Source of the DNA: Kineosporiaceae bacterium
GTDB taxonomy: Bacteria > Actinomycetota > Actinomycetes > Actinomycetales > Kineosporiaceae
NCBI GenBank assembly: GCA_016713225.1
Contig: JADJPO010000011.1
Coordinates: forward strand, 186,001 to 250,000
DNA length: 64,000 nt
Direction: 5' to 3'
Part shown: in pieces, positions 54,461-62,322 of the stretch
Position numbering within the stretch: the stretch's first letter is position 1
Layout of the letters: the number at the start of each line of letters is the position of its first letter
Made by a program: the position numbers and the translations under genes
Notes under the pieces: generated by a model
What the model was told of the DNA's origin: nothing
What the model saw: the letters and a program-made list of their open reading frames with translations, nothing else
Databases searched by the model: none

Positions 54461-55426
54461 ATGCCTGCCCGTCCTCACACTCGGACGCCCCCTCGCCGCC
54501 GGGATCATCAGGATCTGCTCACCGTCGTCCAGACCCTTCAACCACGCGACCAAGTACTGGCAGCGCTGCTCGTAGAGCACCGTGCACTGACCACCGCGCA
54601 GATCGCCGCCGTGCTGTTCGACTCCCTCGCCACAGCCAAGCGACGGCTGTACCGGTTGCGGCAGCTGGGCTGGGTGGACCGGTTCACCCCGATCCGCCCC
54701 GGACGGCCCCGCCAGACCCACTGGGTCGCCGGGCTGCTGGCAGCCCGGTTCATGGCCGTCCACCACGCCGCCCCACCGCCCACACCCCGCGCCTGGCGTG
54801 ACCGGGTGGAGGCCATCGCGGCCAGCTCGCACCGGGACCACTCCGACGGCACCCACGACGTGTTCATCGCGTTGCTCACCCACGCCCGCCGCCACCGGCA
54901 CACCCGGCTCGCGCGGTGGTGGGGACCAGCCCGCAGCGCCGCCGCCGTCGGGCAGCGCCTGCATCCCGACGGGCACGGCGTCTGGACCGAGCACCACCGC
55001 CAGGTCGGATTCTGGCTCGAATACGACACCGGGACCGAACCCCTGCACCGCCTGGTCACCAAACTCGACCCCTACGCGCGGCTACGCCGCGACGGCGGCC
55101 CCGACTACCCCGTGCTGTTCCGGCTGCCCAACCCCACCCGCGAGTCCCACCTGCACCACCGCCTGCGCGACCACGCCCGCGACCTGGGCACGACCGTCGC
55201 CACCACCCACCCGTCCCTTGCCGAGCAGGACGACGGCCCCGCCGGACCGATCTGGCAACTCACCACCGACCCCCCTGGGACCCGCCGTCGGCTGATCGAC
55301 CTGCCCAGCGATCCCGGAACACCCGGCCCTTACCATCCCGGCCCACCCACCCCCGACCAGGACCCCCTGCACCTGCTCGACCCAAGCCCGGACGGCGCCA
55401 GTTGGGTTGGCACCCAACCCAACTGA
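54461..55426 (+). CDS. Replication-relaxation family protein
   Basis: 321 residues from ATG 54461. An N-terminal winged helix (DQVLAALLVEHRALTTAQIAAVLFDSLATAKRRLYRLRQLGW in joined blocks) is followed by WVAGLLAARFMA and a C-terminal domain with GFWLEYDTGTEPLHRLVTKLDPY, the hallmark of the replication-relaxation (MobC-like) family. These proteins bind at the transfer origin of Gram-positive plasmids and elements and assist the relaxase. The gene is intact. A 12-bp inverted repeat overlaps its stop codon. Confidence 0.82.
   Translation: MPARPHTRTPPRRRDHQDLLTVVQTLQPRDQVLAALLVEHRALTTAQIAAVLFDSLATAKRRLYRLRQLGWVDRFTPIRPGRPRQTHWVAGLLAARFMAVHHAAPPPTPRAWRDRVEAIAASSHRDHSDGTHDVFIALLTHARRHRHTRLARWWGPARSAAAVGQRLHPDGHGVWTEHHRQVGFWLEYDTGTEPLHRLVTKLDPYARLRRDGGPDYPVLFRLPNPTRESHLHHRLRDHARDLGTTVATTHPSLAEQDDGPAGPIWQLTTDPPGTRRRLIDLPSDPGTPGPYHPGPPTPDQDPLHLLDPSPDGASWVGTQPN
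55399..55425. repeat. 12-bp inverted repeat over the relaxation-gene stop
   Basis: Arms 55399-55410 and 55414-55425 (CAGTTGGGTTGG / CCAACCCAACTG) around a 3-base loop. No T-run follows; could end the transcript weakly, or act as a binding site with the TTGG/CCAA words repeated just downstream. Confidence 0.7.
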
Positions 55427-55784
55427 CCCAACCAGCCCAGACATACCCCCTGGCCCGGTTGGGTCCGAGCCATACGGTCGAGACCTCACATCACCACCAC
55501 AACGCTCCACACCCCGCACAGGGCACCGGCCGGCGCGGCCCCCGCGTCCGAACCCCGCCCACCCGCCTACCCAGGCCGGTCGGCACGGACCAACCGCACC
55601 CACCACGCCCACCCCCAGCGGCCACCGCCGCCCAGCACTCCCGCGCGTTTCCACCGACGCGCATTCCCTTGGCCGGCTCTCGCCGTCCAGCAACCAGTTC
55701 GCACACCCGCGCCCGGGTGGGACGCCGTCCCACGCCGGCGCATCCGCATGCCCGCACCACCCACACCATGAAGGAGAACCGATC
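55427..55784. other. 358-bp stretch without a recognisable gene
   Basis: Proline/arginine-coding shadows only. Ends with a clear ribosome site (AAGGAG, 55771-55776) for the DUF4192 gene. Confidence 0.5.
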
Positions 55785-56814
55785 ATGACCACACCCACCT
55801 GGCCGCCCGCGCCCGACGCCGCGTTCGAGACGGTCCAACTACGCAGCGAGGCCGACCTGCTGACCGCAGTCCCATTCCTGCTGGGCTTCCACCCCGACCC
55901 CGGCAGCATCGTCGTCATCGCCCTGCACCAGACCGGGATCGCCGTCACCATCCGCATGGACCTGCCCGCGCCCGGGTCCAACCCCGACGACGGCTGGACC
56001 AAACTGCTCGGCCCCCTGCTCGAAGTCGAGGCCCAAGCCCTGGCCGTCATCGGCTACGTGAGCCCCGACGACCTCGGATTCCTGCTCGCCCTGGCCGCCA
56101 CCGCCCCGCTACCCGTCTTCAGCCTGCTGCGCGTGGAGGGCGACCGCTGGTGGTCCCTCGACCACCCCGAATCCCTCGACGGCCCAGGCCAACCCACCAC
56201 CCCGACACCACCATGGCCGCCGAACGCCTTACCACCATCGGAGCCCCCGCCACCTCCCGCGCCGACCTCGCCGCCTGCCTACAACCCGGCCCCCGACCCC
56301 TGCTGGACGACGTCGCCCAGCACCTACCCATCGACCCGAAACCCGGCCCCGCCGACCTACGCCGAGCCCTCCAACAGGCTCACCACCAAGCCGCCGACGG
56401 CCCCCAAGCCCTGGCACCCGACCAGGCCGCATTGCTGCTGCAGGCCTTGCGGCACACCGCCGTCCGGGACACCTGCGTCGGCTGGCGCGACGACGCCGCG
56501 ATGTGGCTGTGGACCGATCTGCTGCACAACGCCCCACCCGGCTGGATCGCCCCACCCGCCGCGATGCTCGCCGTCACCGCCTACCAACGCGGCAACGCCG
56601 TCCTGGCCACCCTGGCCGCCGAACACGCCCTGACCGACAGCCCCGGCTACGGCCTGGCCTGCATGGTCCTGGCCATGACCCACGCCGTCATCCCCCCGGA
56701 CAAGTTCCGCGACGCCATCGACCACGCCGTCCAAGAAGTCACCCGCCAACACCCCGACCTGGCCCAGGACCCCACCACCGCCGACCACCCCCGGCACGAC
56801 CACGACGAAGGTGA
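55785..56814 (+). CDS. DUF4192 family protein, frameshifted
   Basis: ATG 55785 has AAGGAG eight bases upstream. The N-terminus VQLRSEADLLTAVPFLLGFHPDPGSIVVIAL is the DUF4192 hallmark. After a one-base loss near 56190 the second half continues with AERLTTIGAPATSRADLAACL, WRDDAAMWLWTDLL, AVTAYQRGNAVLATLAAEHAL and GYGLACMVLAMTHAVIPPDKFRDAI. The end is uncertain: the TGA at 56812 would overlap the next gene but needs another shift. DUF4192 proteins are common in actinobacterial conjugative elements; function unknown. Confidence 0.7.
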
Positions 56815-56819
56815 CACCG

Positions 56820-57488
56820 ATGAATGCCCGCCCCACGACCCCGCCCGCCGTCACGATCACCCCGGACGGCGCCATCTCGATCAGCACCGCCGCCTGGATC
56901 GCCCACCGCAGCCGCGGGATCCACACCGCCCTCACCGAAGACCTCCACCGGTGGGGACGACGCCCCACCCGCTGCCGCCTCACCCGCCGCCCGAACCGGC
57001 CATCGCGCCGCCCGAACCACTGGCCGGACCTGGCCCAGGCCTGGTGCCTAGCCCGCCGTCACCGCATCCGCCGCCCCGGCCTGATCGTCCACGCCCACAC
57101 CCGCCTCGACACCCGACTGTGGGTCCTGCCCGCCGCCCCCGCCGACGGACGCGACATCGCCGTCATCGGCCACGCCCATCGGCCGCCCACCGTGCACGCC
57201 GACGGCTGCCCCGACCCCTGGACCTGGCACGACGCCGACAGCGTCCGGATCACCTGCCCCACCGGACACGCCTGGACCTGGTCCACCGGACGCGAACTGC
57301 TCACCAGCGCGGGACTGGCCACCACCGTCAGCGCCGTGTTCGGCCCCGACCTCGACGCCCCGTTCACCCCCTGCCCCACCTGCCGAGACACCAGCACCGA
57401 TCAGGCCGCCTGCCGCTGCGACCACGACCCGTGGATCACCTGCCCGATCTGCGGACACCCCTGCACCCTCACCCTGCCCGACACCTGA
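56820..57488 (+). CDS. Hypothetical protein with C-terminal Cys motifs
   Basis: 222 residues from ATG 56820, with AAGGTG upstream. Unrecognised family. The N-terminus (PAVTITPDGAISISTAAWIAHR) is beta-rich. The C-terminus carries CPTCRDTSTDQAACRCDHDP and ITCPICGHPC: four CxxC/CxC pairs, enough for two zinc ribbons. The middle has repeated TW/GHAW words (PWTWHDADSVRITC). Such zinc-ribbon proteins in conjugative elements may bind nucleic acid. It lies between DUF4192 and DUF932 genes. Confidence 0.6.
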   Translation: MNARPTTPPAVTITPDGAISISTAAWIAHRSRGIHTALTEDLHRWGRRPTRCRLTRRPNRPSRRPNHWPDLAQAWCLARRHRIRRPGLIVHAHTRLDTRLWVLPAAPADGRDIAVIGHAHRPPTVHADGCPDPWTWHDADSVRITCPTGHAWTWSTGRELLTSAGLATTVSAVFGPDLDAPFTPCPTCRDTSTDQAACRCDHDPWITCPICGHPCTLTLPDT

Positions 57489-57636
57489 CCCACCACCCGA
57501 CGACACACCCGCCGGCCCACCACCCCACCCCGGGGACGACGTGGCGCCGGCTTCTGCATGCCCCCGCAGCATCCCGAATTCACCCGCTACCCACCCCGGG
57601 AAGCGGCCACATCCCCACCGAGAGAAGGAACACACC

Positions 57637-58647
57637 GTGAGTCACGAACTGGGAACCATCAACGGCCGAACTGCTTTCGTCACCGCCCGCGTGCCGGCCT
57701 GGCACCAGCTCGGCACCATCACCACCGACGCCATGACCGCCCATGACGTGATCACCACCGCACTGCTGGCCAACTGGAACGTCCGCAAGATCCCCGTCAC
57801 CGGCCACGAGACCACCGGCACCACGGCGACAGGGATCAGCGACCACACCATCGCCGCCCCCGACAAGGCGATGACCGTGCGGACCAACCCCGTCACCGGC
57901 ACCACCGACTACCTCGGCATCGTCGGCCGCGACTACGTCCCCGTCCAGAACGAAGCCTGCGCCGAACTACTCGACCTACTCATCGACGCCTCCGGCGCCC
58001 ACTTCGAAACCGCCGGCTCCCTGCGCGGCGGACGACGCATCTTCATCACCATGCGCCTACCCGACCGCGTCACCATCGCCGGCATCGACGACCTCGACCT
58101 CTACCTGGCCGTCTCCACCAGCCACGACGGATCCATGGCCCTGCGCGTGGACGCCACCCCCGTCCGCGTCGTCTGCGCCAACACCCAACGCCTCTCCCTC
58201 AAGCGGACCGTCGGTCACTACACCTTCCGCCACACCACCAACATCAAGACCAAGATCGCCCAAGCCCGGCAAGCCATCGGCATCAGCTACGACTACACCG
58301 ACGCCTTCACGGCCGAAGCCGAACGCATGCTGAACACCACCCTGGCCGAGCAGAACTTCCGCGCCGTCTGCGAACAGATCTGGCCCACCCCACCCACCGA
58401 CGCGCCAACACGAACCCGGACCAACCACCGCCGGCGCGCCGACACCCTGGACTACCTGTTCACCGACGCACCCACCCAAGCCAACATCCGCGGAACCGCC
58501 TGGGCCGGCTGGCAAGCCATCACCGAGTACCTCGACTTCTACGCCCCCGCCCCCAACCAGACCCGACGCGCCGAACGCACCCTCACCTCGGCCACCACCG
58601 CCGTCGTCAAACAGAAGGCGCACGACCTGCTGACCGCCGGCCGCTGA
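57637..58647 (+). CDS. DUF932 / phage-plasmid-like protein (TIGR03299)
   Basis: 336 residues from GTG 57637, with GAAGGA seven bases upstream. The family pattern is clear: FVTARVPAWHQLGT, IVGRDYVPVQNEACAELLDLLID, ETAGSLRGGRRIFITMRLPD, DDLDLYLAVSTSHDGSMALR and CANTQRLSL. DUF932 proteins are found on phages, plasmids and integrative elements; no reaction is established. Intact and in good codon use. It is the last clearly element-type soluble protein before the NlpC/P60 gene. Confidence 0.85.
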   Translation: MSHELGTINGRTAFVTARVPAWHQLGTITTDAMTAHDVITTALLANWNVRKIPVTGHETTGTTATGISDHTIAAPDKAMTVRTNPVTGTTDYLGIVGRDYVPVQNEACAELLDLLIDASGAHFETAGSLRGGRRIFITMRLPDRVTIAGIDDLDLYLAVSTSHDGSMALRVDATPVRVVCANTQRLSLKRTVGHYTFRHTTNIKTKIAQARQAIGISYDYTDAFTAEAERMLNTTLAEQNFRAVCEQIWPTPPTDAPTRTRTNHRRRADTLDYLFTDAPTQANIRGTAWAGWQAITEYLDFYAPAPNQTRRAERTLTSATTAVVKQKAHDLLTAGR

Positions 58648-58864
58648 CCCAGCTGCACCACCCCATCGGCACATCCCCGCGCGGGACAGACCCCCCGAGT
58701 GACATGCCGTCGGCACCACCGAGAAACATCACGCGGCGGGGCCGACAGGCCCCACCGCGGCCACCCACCCGGACGCCGCCGCGCACCTTCGCGCCCCCGC
58801 GGCGCTCTCCCGCGCTCGTAGCCGGTCACACGCGACCGGCCCTTTCTGCGTTTGGAGCCACTCC

Positions 58865-59616
58865 ACGAACCGCGCCCTCACCGCTGCCCTCGCAGCCATC
58901 CTGGTCCCCCTGCTCAGCTTCGCCCTCGGAACCGGAATGCTCATCAGCGGCACCGCAACCGCCTGCCCCACCCTCACCGGCACGACGCCAACCCGGACGA
59001 CGCCCAGCCTTGCCATCCCGGCGCACACCGCCATCAGCCCCACCCCCGACGGCGAACGCAGTCCGGCCGCCGGTCCCGGCACCGAGGCGATGCCCATCGA
59101 GCTCCGACGGCTCGCGGCCAACCCCGACTGCCTCACGGGAGCGGGCGACGGACTACCCGACGTCACCGCAGCACCTGTGGCGTCAAACCAGGTGTTGCCC
59201 CCCGACACGCCATCCACCATCCAGGTCGCGATCGCCTGGGCACGCGCCCAACTCGGGACGCCCTACTCCTACGGCGGAGACTGCACCGCCCCCCACTCCG
59301 GGAACCCCGCCCACCAATGCGACTGCTCCAGCCTCGTCCAACAGGCCTACGCCCACGCCGGTATCGGGATCCCCCGTACCACCTACCAACAAGTCAACGC
59401 CGGCGCACCGGTCACCGATCTCATCAATCTCCGCCCCGGCGACCTCATCTTCATCCCCGGAGCACATGGCACCCGAACCCGACCCGGACACGTCGGCCTC
59501 TACCTCGGAACCGCATTCATCATCGAAGCCCCCCACACCGGCGCGGTCGTTCGGATCACACCACTACGGAAATGGGGAAGCAGGTCACAGCGCGCCGGCT
59601 TGTCGCAAGCTTGTAG
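58865..59616 (+). CDS. NlpC/P60 cell-wall hydrolase (VirB1-like), one frameshift
   Basis: A secreted or anchored peptidoglycan hydrolase: hydrophobic N-terminal LTAALAAILVPLLSFALG, then AIAWARAQLGTPYSYGG, catalytic Cys in CDCSSLVQQAY, RTTYQQV, and catalytic His in RPGHVGLYLG. A one-base loss near 59573 (TGGGGAAG) moves the end into a frame that stops at 59616 after QVTARRLVAS. GGAG lies seven bases before an in-frame ACG at 58865, which may be a misread start; the first standard start is ATG 58937, inside the signal segment. It would open the wall for the transfer channel. Confidence 0.78.
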
Positions 59617-59803
59617 AGGGGTTAGCGCAATCGGGAACACCGGCGCGCCTGTCTCACGGGATTCCTCACCCTCAACGCGACAGCTGCGGGCGTGTGCACG
59701 ACCGGACACGACGCCGGGGAACATTGCATTATCTGCCCGGGCAGATGCATTCATGACGACCAGTTGGGCGTTGAACTCGATTGGGCAGAGATTGAGAATA
59801 GAC

Positions 59804-60787
59804 TCATGCATCCTCGTGCGGATGCCGCAGGTTCTCGGGCAGGGGGAGTTCGTACTTCTCGGCGAGGCGGAGTGTCTGGGCGTACAGCCGGGCCTGATGC
59901 ACAACATCTCCGAGGATGTACGCGTTGGTACCAGCCCCGACAACGACCGCAATAACAGGGATCCCCTTCGCAACCTTGCCGATCGGAACAGCCTTGCCGT
60001 GGGCAGCCTGTTGCATCAGATTGTCGACCGCAGCCAGGATTCTGTGATCGTGGAGCAGCCTCTCGCTGCGACGCACCCGTTTCTTGGCCGCATTGAAGGC
60101 AGCGTTGGCTTGGTGGACGGCCCGCGCCTTTGGAGCCTGATTGAGATAAGCGCGACGAGCCATACGATCGACGGCATGCCTCACCGCCTCGTCCTTCACG
60201 TCAAACCCGTACGAGTAGGCAACCCTCGTCGCAAGGGCGGTGCTGAGAACGTGCATGACCACCATGTCGGCCCCGACAGCCGCGACGCCTCCCGCAACCG
60301 GCACCATCGCCAGCGCGCCCATCGCGCCGCCCTGAATCGCTCCGCTCGTCCTCCATTTCAGCGCCATGGTCCGCGTGAAGTCGTCGAGTTGTTCCAGATC
60401 CAGATCCCTGAGATCCGCGAGTTGCGCGACGTCCCGTCCCGCTGCCCGATGGTGCTCCAATACCTTCTCGAAATCCGTCAGTTCGGTGGTCCAGTCGGTC
60501 ACGAGGTCAAGTAGGTGGACCGCTGCCTCAACCGCAGGAACCAAGGTCGCGTCGACCGCTCGCTCAAGCCCTTCCTTAACAGGTGTAGGCGTCACGGCCG
60601 AGACAGCCTCACCCGCCTTCCGCGCAGCAGCCCTGACTTGCCTCCCCGCTCCACCAAGCGCCGATCGGGCCTTCGGGGGAAGGGCCTGGCGGCGCTGAGC
60701 CTTCGTCGCCCAGTGCTCCTGTAGCTCTCCCCACCGCCGCTCCTCGTACGACGACATCAACGGGGCCTTCTCGCAACCTTCGGTCAC
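59804..60787 (-). CDS. EcsC family protein
   Basis: 327 residues from GTG 60787, preferred because GGAGGGG stands eight bases before it; an ATG ten codons later (MSSYEERRWGELQ) is the alternative. The body follows the EcsC pattern: PTPVKEGLERAVDATLVPAVEAAVHLLDL, LEHHRAAGRDVAQLADLRDLDLEQLD, a glycine-rich hydrophobic segment (GAIQGGAMGALAMVPVAGGVAAVGADMV in parts) and GKAVPIGKVAKGIPVIAVVVGAGTNAYIL. Such proteins are membrane-attached and uncharacterised in actinobacteria. Confidence 0.8.
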   Translation of the reverse strand: MTEGCEKAPLMSSYEERRWGELQEHWATKAQRRQALPPKARSALGGAGRQVRAAARKAGEAVSAVTPTPVKEGLERAVDATLVPAVEAAVHLLDLVTDWTTELTDFEKVLEHHRAAGRDVAQLADLRDLDLEQLDDFTRTMALKWRTSGAIQGGAMGALAMVPVAGGVAAVGADMVVMHVLSTALATRVAYSYGFDVKDEAVRHAVDRMARRAYLNQAPKARAVHQANAAFNAAKKRVRRSERLLHDHRILAAVDNLMQQAAHGKAVPIGKVAKGIPVIAVVVGAGTNAYILGDVVHQARLYAQTLRLAEKYELPLPENLRHPHEDA

Positions 60788-61095
60788 GCATACCACCCCT
60801 CCGACCAGCAAGACCCACCGGGACTGAACCAGGGGACGACGATCACGACGAAGTCCGTTTCTCTTTGTCACATCGGTCGCTTTCGGCTCCGTCTGAACCA
60901 CAGAAGCCGTCTCACCCGCGGATACGCCCAGGCCGTCATCACTATGTGTAACCAACGTTGCGCGAGTGAACGATCTTCGGAGGGCGGTACCGTGCGCCCC
61001 GCACGGACAGCGGCACGTCCGGAAGTCTGCACCCGGGGCACAAGGCGGGGCCATGGGTAGCTAGCATTGCCACCAGGTCGACCTTGGGGGTGCAG

Positions 61096-61635
61096 ATGGA
61101 CGCCGCGGTTGCCGCTCAGGTCATCACTGCAGTATCGACGTTAACGGGTGTTGTACTGACTCTCGGGGCGACGTCGTATCTGGAGCGGCGTCGAGCTGAG
61201 GACAACCGAGAGCTTGAGCAAGCCCGGCTCGCGTCGGAGCACACTACATGGCTCCGGGACCAAAGACTCAAGGCATATCAGGAGCTTTCGCGTGCGGGCG
61301 AGGACGGTGTCCAATTCGTACGCCAGACACTGCGGTCGGGACTATCGACTGATTCTTCCAAAGCCCTCGAGGAGGAATGGCGTGACTACTACATCACCAT
61401 CCGCAAGGCATACAACAAGGTCATTCTCATAGGTACCCAACAGGTCCGCGCCGCAGCGGAGGCGCTCATGGAGGCGGCGCAGCACCGCACACGCGGTGTC
61501 ATTGATCGCATGCAAATGGATGACTTGGCGGGGATCGACGATGACATCCGAACCCTTGGGCGTGATCTCGGCCGGCTCGGGGACGCTTTCCTTGATGCTT
61601 GCCGGTCCGACCTCCAGCACCCTGCATACAACTGA
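61096..61635 (+). CDS. Hypothetical membrane-anchored coiled-coil protein
   Basis: 179 residues from ATG 61096. One N-terminal membrane helix (AQVITAVSTLTGVVLTLGATSYLE) is followed by a charged helical region (RRRAEDNRELEQARLASEHTTWLRDQRLKAYQELS in joined blocks) and further helices (TIRKAYNKVILIGTQQVRAAAEALMEAA). The layout resembles the degraded gene at 53321-53765, suggesting two members of one family on this DNA. GC content is lower than in the transfer module. Function unknown. Confidence 0.65.
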   Translation: MDAAVAAQVITAVSTLTGVVLTLGATSYLERRRAEDNRELEQARLASEHTTWLRDQRLKAYQELSRAGEDGVQFVRQTLRSGLSTDSSKALEEEWRDYYITIRKAYNKVILIGTQQVRAAAEALMEAAQHRTRGVIDRMQMDDLAGIDDDIRTLGRDLGRLGDAFLDACRSDLQHPAYN

Positions 61636-61795
61636 TGCCTCTCTTCAATGGATCAAGCACCGGCAGCCGCCCAACTGCGGCCAGAGGGTGCGGGTCGCGC
61701 GCAGGGGCGGTATGAGTGAGGTGTCGCCAGGCGCAACCTTGACCGCAGGACACGTACTGTCGCTGGTTTGTTGCACGAACTCTGGGGTGAACCCC

Positions 61796-62193
61796 ATGAC
61801 GAAGGCCATGCTCATCGACCGCCTCGCCAGTCAATTCGGCGCCCAGGCAAGGGCGTTGCCGTCCGCCCGTGCCCGGCTGGTGTGGAGTGCCACCTATGCC
61901 AGCCACTTCGAGGCCATGACTCTACTACAAGCACCAGGGATGGGAGCGCTTACACAAACGCACAGGAGGTGGATCACCAGACTTACGCCGATTGGGCTGC
62001 AAGGAGGGGGTCTATAAGCCCGGATGTTGGCGCTGAGTACACCATTCAGGCCGTGCTGCTTTCAAATTCTGGAGCAAGCAAGATGAGGGCCGAGGTTGCG
62101 GCGCAGCAATCAAGCGGTTCGGTATTCCTGAACGTAGACTACCCTTCCGGGATCATCGCGATCGGAACTACCCGGGTTCAAGTTTCTAGATAA
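61796..62193 (+). CDS. Hypothetical protein, one frameshift
   Basis: From ATG 61796: MTKAMLIDRLASQFGAQARALPSARARLVW leads into ASHFEAMTLLQAPG. A one-base loss near 61941 then continues with DGSAYTNAQEVDHQTYADWAARRG and YTIQAVLLSNSGASKMRAEV, ending at TTRVQVSR. No family recognised. The lower GC of this part (61.6-62.3 kb) differs from the rest of the window, hinting at separate acquisition. Confidence 0.5.
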
Positions 62194-62322
62194 TCATACT
62201 CCGCTTCCCATGCCGCTCCTCAAACATGGCGATCATTCGAGTGTCTGGGACTACACACTCATCTCGTCATGAGCGGGTGCGAATCTTTCATCCTTCTGCC
62301 AGCGGACCAACTCAAGGCTGCG

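Noticed and set aside
58937..60514. 525-codon continuation of the NlpC/P60 frame
   Set aside because: Beyond about 59580 it is antisense to the EcsC gene; a one-base correction gives a natural end at 59616.
62171..62192. tRNA T-arm-like sequence (GGGTTCAAG) as right attachment site
   Set aside because: Does not match the tRNA-Met 3' sequence at 28515-28560 and has no complete arm.
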